Positions 44,809 through 53,110 of a DNA stretch of 64,000 nucleotides are shown here, piece after piece (position 1 is the stretch's first letter; each line of letters starts with the position of its first letter). This DNA is from GCA-002727615 sp964442655. Its GTDB lineage: Bacteria > Pseudomonadota > Alphaproteobacteria > TMED109. The stretch lies in contig CAYTZM010000008.1 in assembly GCA_964442655.1 (NCBI GenBank), forward strand, positions 1-64,000, written 5' to 3'. The position numbers were made by a program, and so were the translations under genes. The notes beneath the pieces were generated by a model. That model was not told the DNA's origin. It saw only the letters and a list, made by a program, of their open reading frames with translations, and made no database searches.

Positions 44809-46002
44809 TTATTTATTTTGCATAAAATCTATTATTTTTAAGGCTAGTTTATCTGCTATATTTGTCTTACTAGTTTTTTTCCATTTTTCTATTTTAGAAT
44901 TAGAAATAAAAGTTATTTTATTTTCATCTCCGCCAAAAATATTTTTATTTTTTAATATATCGTTTGCTAAAATCCAATCACACTTTTTATTTAAAAGCTT
45001 CTTTTTAGCGTTTTTTTCAAGATCATTAGTCTCTGCAGCAAATCCAATAACTAATTTTGGTCTATTAATTTTTCTCTTTGCGATGTTTTCTAAAATATCA
45101 GGGTTATTCACTAAGTTTAATAAAGGTTTGCTATTATTTTTTTTAATTTTAAGAGTGGAAGGTTTCTTGATTGACCAATCAGAAACTGCAGCTGTACATA
45201 TTGCCACATCTGTATTTTTAAATTTTTTAGTCTCAATCAGCATTTCTTTTGCAGATGTAACATTTATTACTTTTATATTTGAAGGAATATGCTCTTGTGT
45301 TGGTCCCAAAATTAATGAAACTTTTGCCCCAAGGCTTACTAGACTTTTTGCTATTTCAATTCCTTGTTTACCTGAAGATCTATTTCCTAAAAATCTTATA
45401 GGATCTATTGCTTCATATGTAGGGCCAGCAGTAATTAAAGCATTAATTTTTAGCGTTTTTTTTTTATATGTAGAAAGTAAAAATTTAAATATTTCTTCAG
45501 GCTCACTCATTCTGCCATATCCTTCTTCACCACAAGCTAAATCTCCTGGTTCAGGCCCTATTACCTTAATGTTATTTAATTTAAGTTTATTAATATTCTT
45601 TTGTGTAATAGTGTTTTTCCACATTTCTACATTCATGGAAGGAGCAAAAAATATTGGTTTATTTGATGCTAATAATACAGTGGACGCTAGATCATCTGCA
45701 AAACCATTAGCAGTACGCGCTATAATATTTGCTGAAGCTGGGGCTACTAATATAATGTCAACTTCCCTAGAAAGTTGAATATGACCCATTTCACTTTCAT
45801 TTTCTAGATCAAATAATTCACTGTATACTTTTGACGAGGATAAGCTAGCAACTGATAAAGGGGTTATAAATTTAGAGCCTCCTTTAGTTAGAATACTAGT
45901 TACCTTTATATTATTCTTAATAAAAATTCTTATAATTTCTAGGGATTTATAAGCAGCTATTCCTCCAGATATAATAAGAAGTATTTTTTTTATATTATTC
46001 AT
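44809..46002 (-). CDS. coaBC: Bifunctional phosphopantothenoylcysteine decarboxylase/synthetase
   Basis: A 397-residue CoaBC (Dfp) of coenzyme A synthesis. The FMN-binding CoaC half (about 1-185) shows SGGIAAYKSLEIIR, ASANIIARTANGFADDL, the PSMNVEMW signature and the flexible flap GDLACGEEGYGRM with the catalytic cysteine; CoaB (about 190-397) begins ITAGPTYEAIDPIRFLGNRS, the CTP/dimer motif. Normal length. In many alphaproteobacteria ubiB lies between ubiE and coaBC; here the gap to ubiE is 64 bases and holds no gene. Confidence 0.96.
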   Translation of the reverse strand: MNNIKKILLIISGGIAAYKSLEIIRIFIKNNIKVTSILTKGGSKFITPLSVASLSSSKVYSELFDLENESEMGHIQLSREVDIILVAPASANIIARTANGFADDLASTVLLASNKPIFFAPSMNVEMWKNTITQKNINKLKLNNIKVIGPEPGDLACGEEGYGRMSEPEEIFKFLLSTYKKKTLKINALITAGPTYEAIDPIRFLGNRSSGKQGIEIAKSLVSLGAKVSLILGPTQEHIPSNIKVINVTSAKEMLIETKKFKNTDVAICTAAVSDWSIKKPSTLKIKKNNSKPLLNLVNNPDILENIAKRKINRPKLVIGFAAETNDLEKNAKKKLLNKKCDWILANDILKNKNIFGGDENKITFISNSKIEKWKKTSKTNIADKLALKIIDFMQNK

Positions 46003-46066
46003 GGCTTTCTTTTGTTAGTTTTTATAGAAATTAATAATACTATTTATATTGGCATAAAGAAACTAT

Positions 46067-46828
46067 TTAAATTTTAACAGCTATATATAAGCAAGCGATT
46101 CCTCCAAGATAGTTTTTTAATTTTATTATTTTAAAATTAGCATTTTCTAGTTTTTTAATAAATATCTCAGGGGTATAAAATGTTTCTATGCTTTCTATTA
46201 AATATTGATATGCATTTCGGTTATTGGCAAACTTCTCTCCTAAAATAGGGATAATATTTTTTAAATAAAAATTATATATTCCTTGCAGTGAAGGAATAGT
46301 TTTTGGAGAAAATTCTAATATATATAGCTTTCCTCCAGGTTTTAGAACCTTATAACAATTATTGAGCGTTTTTTCTATTTCAGCTATATTTCTAATACCA
46401 AAAGCACATGTAACTATATCGTAAATAGAGTTGCGAAGAGGAAGCTTTGCGGAATCTCCTGCAATCCATAAAGGTTTATTATTTATTTTTTTTACAGCAG
46501 ATTTAGATTTTCCTATTTTAATCATTTCGGTTGTTAAATCTAATATAGTTATATTATTTTTGGGATATTTTTTTAAAATTTCTATTGAAATATCACCTGT
46601 TCCACCTGCAATATCAAGAATTTGTGAATTTTTATGATTAGGTAAATTATACCCTATTCTATTGACTAAATCTTTTTTCCATAATCTATGAGTACCTAGA
46701 CTCATAATATCATTCATTTTGTCATAATTTTTTGAAATATCTGTGAATATTTTAGTAATATTTTTTCTTTTTTCATTTATAGAGACTTTTTTTCTTCCAT
46801 AAAAAACAGTTTTGTTTGTTTTATTCAT
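46067..46828 (-). CDS. ubiE: Demethylmenaquinone/2-methoxy-6-polyprenyl-benzoquinol methyltransferase UbiE
   Basis: A 253-residue SAM-dependent C-methyltransferase of ubiquinone synthesis. Motifs: KNYDKMNDIMSLGTHRLWK, LDIAGGTGDISI (SAM loop), the ITILDLTTEMIKIGK strand, and FGIRNI near ITILDLT-type family region 2, then PGGKLYILEFS. The highly conserved order is divergent ubiE and fpg, as seen here with 42 bases between their starts. It is likely first in a minus-strand run with coaBC, the ThiF-like and the DsrE-like genes. Confidence 0.96.
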   Translation of the reverse strand: MNKTNKTVFYGRKKVSINEKRKNITKIFTDISKNYDKMNDIMSLGTHRLWKKDLVNRIGYNLPNHKNSQILDIAGGTGDISIEILKKYPKNNITILDLTTEMIKIGKSKSAVKKINNKPLWIAGDSAKLPLRNSIYDIVTCAFGIRNIAEIEKTLNNCYKVLKPGGKLYILEFSPKTIPSLQGIYNFYLKNIIPILGEKFANNRNAYQYLIESIETFYTPEIFIKKLENANFKIIKLKNYLGGIACLYIAVKI

Positions 46829-46870
46829 AATTACTATAGCTTTCTTCTTGTTCTTTCATTAATATTCATT

Positions 46871-47719
46871 ATGCCTGAATTACCTGAAGTTGAAACAGTA
46901 ACGACTGCGTTAAATATTGCAATTAAAAACTTAATTGTGAAAAAAATTTCTATTTATAGAAAAGATTTAAGGTTCCCTATACCTAAAGATATGTCGATTA
47001 TATTGCCAGGCAAAAAAGTTATTAAAGTTAAAAGACGTGCTAAATATGGAATAATTGATTTTAATAATTTTTATTCTATTATTTTTCATTTAGGTATGTC
47101 GGGAAGGATAATAATTGAAAAAAAAATATTTTCTCGTTTACAAAAGCATGATCACATAGTTTTAGAATTTAAAAAAAATACCAAATCCAATGAAGAGATA
47201 AGAGTAATTTATAGAGATCCAAGAAGGTTTGGTTTTGTGTATTTACATAAGACAAAGAGTATTGATTATAAAAATATTTTTAAAAACCTTGGACCTGAAC
47301 CTTTAAATACAAAATTTTCTGTGATTAATTTTATTAGAAATATTAAAAATAAAAACACATCTATTAAATCAGCTTTATTAGATCAAAAAATTATAGCAGG
47401 ACTAGGAAATATTTATATTTGTGAAAGTTTGTTTTTATCTGGTATTCTTCCTATGAGATTATGTAAAGGGCTTTCTCGTAAAGACATTGAGTTTTTATAT
47501 TTTAATATAGTGAAAGTGTTAAAAGGAGCTATAAAACAAGGTGGAACTAGTTTAAAGGATTATAAAAATATTACAGGTGAAATAGGATATTTTCAAAATT
47601 TTTTATGTGTTTATAATAGAAACGGAAAAGAGTGTGTTAATAAAAATTGTACTAGCAATGTTAAAAGAATAATTCAAAATGGAAGGTCATCATTCTATTG
47701 TCAAAATTGTCAAAAATAA
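46871..47719 (+). CDS. mutM: Formamidopyrimidine-DNA glycosylase
   Basis: A 282-residue Fpg/MutM that removes 8-oxoguanine. The start is fixed by chemistry: Met is followed by PELPEVETV, the N-terminal proline being the catalytic nucleophile. The beta-hairpin lysine is in RRAKYGI. The C-terminal zinc finger has cysteines 255, 260, 277 and 280, that is C-x4-C rather than the usual C-x2-C for the first pair. No Shine-Dalgarno precedes the ATG; instead TAATAT (46860-46865) suggests a leaderless message. The next gene starts within its last codons. Confidence 0.96.
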   Translation: MPELPEVETVTTALNIAIKNLIVKKISIYRKDLRFPIPKDMSIILPGKKVIKVKRRAKYGIIDFNNFYSIIFHLGMSGRIIIEKKIFSRLQKHDHIVLEFKKNTKSNEEIRVIYRDPRRFGFVYLHKTKSIDYKNIFKNLGPEPLNTKFSVINFIRNIKNKNTSIKSALLDQKIIAGLGNIYICESLFLSGILPMRLCKGLSRKDIEFLYFNIVKVLKGAIKQGGTSLKDYKNITGEIGYFQNFLCVYNRNGKECVNKNCTSNVKRIIQNGRSSFYCQNCQK

Positions 47720-48111
47720 AATTTAAATATGGGTTAAAATTAATTGCTATTTTATGTGGTTTTTCTTTATTTTTATTCTCTAAATATATTAAAGCGGATA
47801 GCTTTCTAGAATGTATAGAGGATATTCCCATTAGTAATGAATTTGTAGAAAGTGAGAGTGATTGTTTTAATTTTGATTCTAGTACAGGTAAGATATCTTT
47901 AGCAGTAGCTAAAACATTAATGAATTTTGAAGATATTAAAGAATATTATATGAATATTTTGCCTTCTTTTGGTTGGGAAGTAAAAGAATTCTCAGAAAAA
48001 GAATATTTTATGTTATTTGTTAGAGAAAAGGATGTTTTAAAAATATCCGTTCAGATAGATAATAATAAAAATTTTTTGATAACATATAATTTACTTTCTT
48101 TAATAAAATGA
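47698..48111 (+). CDS. Conserved secreted protein between mutM and echA
   Basis: A 137-residue protein with a basic N-terminus, a hydrophobic signal segment (about 12-30) and a small mature domain. The order of elements, a DCFNFDSSTGKIS strand, AKTLMNFEDIKEYYMNILPSFGW (helix ending in LP..GW) and YFMLFVREKDVLKISV, is one I recognise from small alphaproteobacterial secreted proteins found beside mutM and an enoyl-CoA hydratase; the function is unknown. The TTG start at 47698 (or the in-frame TTG at 47707) lies inside the end of mutM, an overlap of up to 22 bases, with GGAAGG at 47681-47686 as ribosome binding site. Confidence 0.74.
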   Translation: MSKLSKIKFKYGLKLIAILCGFSLFLFSKYIKADSFLECIEDIPISNEFVESESDCFNFDSSTGKISLAVAKTLMNFEDIKEYYMNILPSFGWEVKEFSEKEYFMLFVREKDVLKISVQIDNNKNFLITYNLLSLIK

Positions 48112-48124
48112 TTTGGGGGATAAT

Positions 48125-48913
48125 ATGGTAAAATTTAATAAAAAATATAAGACTATTATAGTAGAAATATATGAAAAAGTTGCTCTTATTACTTTAAATA
48201 GACCTGAATCTCTTAATGCTCTTAGTAAGAATTTAATAGAAGATTTAAATAATGCTTTAAATTTAATAGAGAAAGATGAAGGTTTGTCTGTAATAGTGAT
48301 TACAGGTTCCAGTAAAGCATTTGCTGCAGGTGCAGATATTAAAGAGATGTATTCTAAAACTTTTATTGATGTAGTGAATAATGATTTTATTAAGCCTTGG
48401 GAAACTATTACACTATGTAAAAAACCGACTATTGCTGCAGTAGATGGTTACGCTTTAGGAGGAGGTTGTGAACTAGCAATGATGTGCGATATTATATTTG
48501 CTAATGAGAATACTAAATTTGGCCAGCCAGAAATAAATTTAGGAGTTTTTCCTGCGGCAGGAGGAACGCAACGCCTAACTAAGGAGGTTGGAAAATCTAA
48601 GTCAATGGATATAATATTAAGTGGACGCACTATGGATGTTTATGAAGCGGAAAGATTAGGATTAGTAAGTAGAATTTTGTCTTCAAATAACTTTTTGAAG
48701 GAAACTTTAGATATAGCAAAACAAATTTCTTTAAAGTCTTTACCTGCCTTAATGATGGCTAAAGATGCAATTAATGCTTCTTATGAAACAAACTTATCTC
48801 AGGGAGTGACCTATGAAAGAAGGCTGTTTAGATCTGCATTTTCTTTAAAAGACAGAAAAGAAGGCATGAAAGCTTTTATTGACAAAAGACGTCCTAATTT
48901 TAAAAATGAATAA
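48125..48913 (+). CDS. Enoyl-CoA hydratase/isomerase-family protein
   Basis: A 262-residue crotonase-fold protein. Motifs: LNRPESLNALS at the start, AFAAGADIKEM forming the first oxyanion-hole strand, AAVDGYALGGGCELAMMCD with the second, and GQPEINLGVFPAAGGTQRL with the catalytic glutamates, so it is most likely a true enoyl-CoA hydratase of beta-oxidation. The frame opens at TTG 48113 right after the previous stop, but the ATG at 48125 preceded by GGGGGA fits the family start better. In alphaproteobacteria this gene commonly precedes rpsT. Confidence 0.93.
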   Translation: MVKFNKKYKTIIVEIYEKVALITLNRPESLNALSKNLIEDLNNALNLIEKDEGLSVIVITGSSKAFAAGADIKEMYSKTFIDVVNNDFIKPWETITLCKKPTIAAVDGYALGGGCELAMMCDIIFANENTKFGQPEINLGVFPAAGGTQRLTKEVGKSKSMDIILSGRTMDVYEAERLGLVSRILSSNNFLKETLDIAKQISLKSLPALMMAKDAINASYETNLSQGVTYERRLFRSAFSLKDRKEGMKAFIDKRRPNFKNE

Positions 48914-48926
48914 ATTATTTGAATGG

Positions 48927-48955
48927 TTGACGTTAAAGTAAAGATCAGCTAATAC
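48927..48955 (+). promoter_or_regulatory. Promoter of rpsT
   Basis: TTGACG (48927-48932), exactly 17 bases, and TAATAC (48950-48955) form a strong sigma-70 promoter in the 85-base gap between the enoyl-CoA hydratase gene and rpsT. The predicted start near 48962 leaves a leader of about 37 bases with an AAGGA ribosome binding site (about 48985-48989). Confidence 0.72.
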
Positions 48956-48998
48956 AGGGACTTTAAAAATTTTATTTAAATTTTAAGGATAAATATTA

Positions 48999-49262
48999 AT
49001 GGCTAACATTGCTTCTGCAAAAAAGAGAATTAGGACAACGAATCGAAGAACTCTTGTAAACAAAAATAGAGTTAGTAAAATTCGTACATTTGAAAAGAAA
49101 ATTGAAGAAGCTATCACTAATGGTAAGTATGAAGATGCTATGCTTGCACTTAAAAATTTTCAACCAGAATTAATGGCTGGAGTGAATAAAGGAGTTATGC
49201 ATAAGGGCACTATGGCAAGAAAATTATCAAGATATAATTCTCGAATTAAGGCTTTAAAATAA
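48999..49262 (+). CDS. rpsT: 30S ribosomal protein S20
   Basis: An 87-residue S20 that binds the 5' domain of 16S rRNA early in assembly. The pattern MANIASAKKRIRTTNRRT at the N-terminus and NKGVMHKGTMARKLSRYNSRIKAL at the C-terminus (two overlapping segments) are standard. The position directly before dnaA is typical for alphaproteobacteria. It has its own near-consensus promoter. Confidence 0.98.
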   Translation: MANIASAKKRIRTTNRRTLVNKNRVSKIRTFEKKIEEAITNGKYEDAMLALKNFQPELMAGVNKGVMHKGTMARKLSRYNSRIKALK

Positions 49263-49272
49263 TTATTTGCTT

Positions 49273-49329
49273 TTATCCAGAATAGTTATTGCACATTCTT
49301 ATGAATTATGGTTATAGTTTTTATCTACA
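49273..49329 (+). promoter_or_regulatory. DnaA-box-like sites upstream of dnaA
   Basis: The 111-base rpsT-dnaA gap carries two nonamers one mismatch from the DnaA box TTATCCACA: TTATCCAGA (49273-49281) and TTATCTACA (49321-49329). They may serve autoregulation of dnaA. Two imperfect boxes are too few for a confident oriC. Between them lies TTGCAC (49289-49294) and TATAGT (49313-49318), a weak promoter candidate. The dnaA-dnaN gap (50712-50816) contains no box-like sequence. Confidence 0.42.
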
Positions 49330-49373
49330 TAAATTTTAATATATTAACTTTTTAAGTTTTAGGTGAGGACTGT

Positions 49374-50711
49374 ATGCTTTCAAAAGAATTATCTATAGAA
49401 GTTTGGGAGCAAGTTAGAGATCAATTGAAATTAGAAGTAGGGCAAACGGTTTTTGATAATTGGTTAGCTCTTTTACATTTACATAGTTATTCTAAAGGTG
49501 AAATAATAATTTCTGTTCAAAGTCAGTTTCATAAGGACTGGATTGAACCGCGTTATGGCAATAGAATTAAATCTTTATGGAAGAGTTTAAATAAGGAAAT
49601 CAAATCAGTTAATTTAATAGTAGATGAAAATTTGATTTCACAATCACCTGTAAAACAGAATATAGAAGATATATCAATATTAAGTTTTTCTTCACCTCTT
49701 GATTGTAAGTATACTTTTGAAAAATTTGTTGTAGGTCCTTCAAACAACTTTGTAGCTGCAGCAGCGGAAAGAATTTCAGAGTCTGTTGAAGTTGCCTTTA
49801 ACCCTTTGGTTATATATGGAGGTGTAGGTTTAGGAAAAACTCATTTGATGCATGCTATAGCATGGAAAATAAGAAATAATAATCCAAAAAGGAAAGTGGT
49901 TTACCTTTCAGCAGAAAAATTTATGTATCAATTTGTAAGGGCTTTAAGAGAACAAGATACTATGGGTTTTAAGGAGCAACTGAGATCTGCTGATGTTTTA
50001 ATGGTTGATGATGTTCAATTTATAGCTGGAAAAAATTCTACACAAGAAGAATTCTTTCATACATTTAATGCCTTAGTTGATCAAAATAAACAAATTATTG
50101 TTAGTTCTGATAGGTCTCCAGCAGATCTGGAGGGAATTGAAGAAAGGTTAAGATCTAGATTAGGATGGGGTATAGTTGCAGAAATTCATGAGACAACTTA
50201 TGAATTGCGTTTAGGTATTTTGCAATCTAAAGTGGATGATATAAAAAATTGTGAAATTCCTAAGAATGTTTTAGAATTTCTGGCACATAAGATTACTTCT
50301 AATATTAGAGAGCTTGAAGGTGCTCTTAAACGGCTTGCGGCTCATTCACAATTAGTTGGAAGACCTGTTTCAATAGATGGTGCATATGACGTTTTGCACG
50401 ATTTGCTTAGAGCTAATAATAGGAAAGTGACTATAGAGGAAATACAGAAAAAGGTTGCTGAGCATTTTAGTATTAGATTGACGGACATGTCTTCTGCACG
50501 TAGAGCAAGAGCTGTTGCGAGACCAAGACAAATTGCGATGTATTTAGCCAAACAGTTGACTTCAAGATCTCTCCCAGAAATAGGAAGAACTTTCGGAGGA
50601 AGAGATCATACTACAGTAATGCATGCTGTTAGTAGGATAGAAACACTTATGCTTGAAGATTCATCTATAGCTGATGATTTGGAGCTTCTTAAACGTAATT
50701 TAGATAATTAA
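49374..50711 (+). CDS. dnaA: Chromosomal replication initiator DnaA
   Basis: A 445-residue initiator ATPase that binds DnaA boxes and opens oriC. Domain I is at about 5-80 (WEQVRDQLKLEVGQTVFDNWL), then a short linker; domain III shows Walker A GGVGLGKTH, VLMVDDVQFIAGK as Walker B and the IEERLRSRLGWG arginine region; domain IV ends with GRDHTTVMHAV, the DNA-contact signature. Slightly shorter than E. coli DnaA because domain II is minimal. GTGAGGAC before the ATG is the ribosome binding site. dnaN follows after 105 bases. Confidence 0.98.
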   Translation: MLSKELSIEVWEQVRDQLKLEVGQTVFDNWLALLHLHSYSKGEIIISVQSQFHKDWIEPRYGNRIKSLWKSLNKEIKSVNLIVDENLISQSPVKQNIEDISILSFSSPLDCKYTFEKFVVGPSNNFVAAAAERISESVEVAFNPLVIYGGVGLGKTHLMHAIAWKIRNNNPKRKVVYLSAEKFMYQFVRALREQDTMGFKEQLRSADVLMVDDVQFIAGKNSTQEEFFHTFNALVDQNKQIIVSSDRSPADLEGIEERLRSRLGWGIVAEIHETTYELRLGILQSKVDDIKNCEIPKNVLEFLAHKITSNIRELEGALKRLAAHSQLVGRPVSIDGAYDVLHDLLRANNRKVTIEEIQKKVAEHFSIRLTDMSSARRARAVARPRQIAMYLAKQLTSRSLPEIGRTFGGRDHTTVMHAVSRIETLMLEDSSIADDLELLKRNLDN

Positions 50712-50816
50712 TATTTGTATTAAAAACTAATAAATAATAACTTTAATAACCCTCTAAATAACTTTATATAAATATTAAAATGGTTTATAATTTTGTTATA
50801 TACGAGGATTTGAGAT

Positions 50817-51935
50817 ATGAAAGCTTCAATTGAAAGATCTGCCTTATTATTAGCTTTACAACATGTTCATTCAGTAGTGGAAAGAAGAAATACTATTCCA
50901 ATACTTTCTAATGTTCTGATTGAAGCTAAAGAAGATGCTGTTTTATTGACAGCGACTGATATGGATATATCTGTCGTTGAAAAAATAGGAAAAGATAAAG
51001 CTGAAGTTTTACAATTAGGAACTATAACGACTTCAGCACAAATGTTATATGATATAGTGAGAAAGTTACCTGAAAATGTTAGGGTTGAATTATTATCAGA
51101 AAATAATGATAGAATTGCAATTAAAGCTTTGTCATCTTCGTTTGCTTTAAATTGTCTTCCTTCTGAGGACTTTCCTTCTATATCTGAAGAAAATTTTGAA
51201 CATAATTTTAAAATATCTGCTGCAGATTTAATAAGGCTTATTGATAAAACTTCTTTTGCTATGTCTTTAGAAGAAACCAGATATTATTTAAATGGCATTT
51301 ATTTACACGCTTTAAAAGATGAAAAAAAATTAAGAACGGTAGCTACGGATGGTCATAGGCTTTCTAGAGTAGATATGGATTTGCCTGATGGATCAGAAAA
51401 GATACCTGGTGTAATTATACCTAGAAAAACTATTTTAGAAATTAGAAAACTACTTGAGGACCAGGAAGGAAGTGTTAGTCTTTCAATAAGTGAAAATAAG
51501 GTAATGCTTTCTGTAAATGAAGTAATTTTAACGTCAAAATTGCTTGATGGGACTTTTCCTGATTATTCAAGAGTTATTCCAGAAAAAAATGAAAAAATAT
51601 TGTCAGTATCAAATCAATTATTATCTGAAGCGGTTGATAGAGTGTCTACTGTATCCACTGATAAAACAAGGGCTATTAAAATAAATATACAGAAGAATAA
51701 TATTTTAGTTTCTGCTACAAGTCCAGAAAAGGGTAGCGGAACTGATAGTGTAGAAGCTAAATATGATTCAGACGATTTAGAAATTGGATTTAATTCTAAG
51801 TATGTATTAGATGTTGCTCGTCAAATTAAGGGTGATGAGGTGGTTATTAAAGTTTCTGATTCTGTATCGCCAACTCTTGTATATGATAAAGATGATAAAG
51901 ATGTTCTCTTTGTATTGATGCCGATGAGAGTTTAG
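50817..51935 (+). CDS. dnaN: DNA polymerase III beta subunit (sliding clamp)
   Basis: A 372-residue sliding clamp that tethers polymerase to DNA. Three repeated clamp domains are recognisable; motifs include ERRNTIPILSNVLIEA, LRTVATDGHRLSRVDM and the C-terminal VLMPMRV ending in the hydrophobic cleft that binds client peptides. Length is normal. A GAGGA ribosome binding site precedes the ATG. recF begins six bases after the stop. Confidence 0.98.
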   Translation: MKASIERSALLLALQHVHSVVERRNTIPILSNVLIEAKEDAVLLTATDMDISVVEKIGKDKAEVLQLGTITTSAQMLYDIVRKLPENVRVELLSENNDRIAIKALSSSFALNCLPSEDFPSISEENFEHNFKISAADLIRLIDKTSFAMSLEETRYYLNGIYLHALKDEKKLRTVATDGHRLSRVDMDLPDGSEKIPGVIIPRKTILEIRKLLEDQEGSVSLSISENKVMLSVNEVILTSKLLDGTFPDYSRVIPEKNEKILSVSNQLLSEAVDRVSTVSTDKTRAIKINIQKNNILVSATSPEKGSGTDSVEAKYDSDDLEIGFNSKYVLDVARQIKGDEVVIKVSDSVSPTLVYDKDDKDVLFVLMPMRV

Positions 51936-51941
51936 AAGTAA

Positions 51942-53093
51942 TTGTTCCCTTATGGAAAATTGATAAGTAAAAGTATTAAAAATCAAAATATAAGTGTTAG
52001 CAATAGCGATACATATATTGCTAAAATAGGAATTACAAATTTTCGTAATTATACACAATCTAGTTTTGAGTTTCCTAATTGTCCTATTGGAATAGTTGGT
52101 AATAATGGAATTGGAAAAACTAATATTTTAGAAGCTGTTTCAATGTTTCAACCTGGTAGAGGTATTAGGTCTGTGCGTTTACAAGAAATGATTAATAAGA
52201 ATAATGATCATTTTGGTCTTAACCTTAAATTGATTAAAGAAAATAATGAATATCTACTTGGGACTTCTTTTGATAAAAACTTAAGCAAAACCAGAAGAGT
52301 TAAATTAAATGGAAATTTCATATCTCCTTTAAGTTTAACAAAATATTTAGGTATAGTTTCTTTAACTCCTTTAATGGACACAATTTTTATAGAATCTCCC
52401 TCGTCTCGAAGAAAACTAATAGATAAAATAATTTGGATATTCATAAGTGAACACGCCACCAATGTAAGAACATATGAAAAATTAATTAGAGAAAGAAATA
52501 ATTTACTTAAAAACAATACAGTTGATAATAATTGGTTTAAAAATATTGAAGAACGGCTCGTTGAATATGGGCTTAAAATATTACAGGCTAGAGCACAAGT
52601 TTTGTCTTTTTTAACAGATGAAATGGTTTTAAATAGTAAGGTTTTTCCTAAAGCATCATTTTCTATAATAGGTGAAGCAGAAGAAATTTTTTATGCAATA
52701 GAAAATATAGAAGAAATTAAAGAAATATATATTAAATCATTACATGATAATAGAAAAACAGATTATTATAAAGGGACTACTAGCTTTGGGCCTCATAGAT
52801 CAGATTTAGAAGTATATTATGATAAAAAAGATATGTTGGCGTCGAAATGTTCTACAGGAGAACAAAAGTCTATTTTGATTTCAATAATACTTTCAGTATG
52901 TAAAGCGTATAAAAAATATTTATTTTCTTCACCAATTTTGTTACTTGATGAAGTCTTTGCTCACTTAGATTTTGATAAGAAACAAGCTTTATCCTTAGAG
53001 ATAGAGAGCTTAAAAATTCAAGTTTTTATGACAGGAATTGATGAAATGGATTTTATGACTTTTAATAAAAAATCATATATAATGAAACTATAA
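51942..53093 (+). CDS. recF: DNA repair protein RecF
   Basis: A 383-residue ABC/SMC-like ATPase that helps load RecA at gaps. Walker A is GNNGIGKTNILEA, preceded by the IGITNFRNYTQSSFEF start strand; the signature LASKCSTGEQKS and Walker B SPILLLDEVFAHLD are intact. The reading frame starts at TTG 51942 or TTG 51960; about 25 residues precede the family core, so the later start is equally possible. Neither has a strong ribosome binding site. It lies in the standard dnaN - recF - gyrB order. Confidence 0.95.
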   Translation: MFPYGKLISKSIKNQNISVSNSDTYIAKIGITNFRNYTQSSFEFPNCPIGIVGNNGIGKTNILEAVSMFQPGRGIRSVRLQEMINKNNDHFGLNLKLIKENNEYLLGTSFDKNLSKTRRVKLNGNFISPLSLTKYLGIVSLTPLMDTIFIESPSSRRKLIDKIIWIFISEHATNVRTYEKLIRERNNLLKNNTVDNNWFKNIEERLVEYGLKILQARAQVLSFLTDEMVLNSKVFPKASFSIIGEAEEIFYAIENIEEIKEIYIKSLHDNRKTDYYKGTTSFGPHRSDLEVYYDKKDMLASKCSTGEQKSILISIILSVCKAYKKYLFSSPILLLDEVFAHLDFDKKQALSLEIESLKIQVFMTGIDEMDFMTFNKKSYIMKL

Positions 53094-53110
53094 TATTTAG
53101 GGGAATTTGC

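Noticed and set aside
45083..45778. A 231-codon open frame on the plus strand.
   Set aside because: It lies wholly antisense to coaBC, whose motifs and length are complete; the antisense product has no recognisable domain and reflects AT-rich codon structure.
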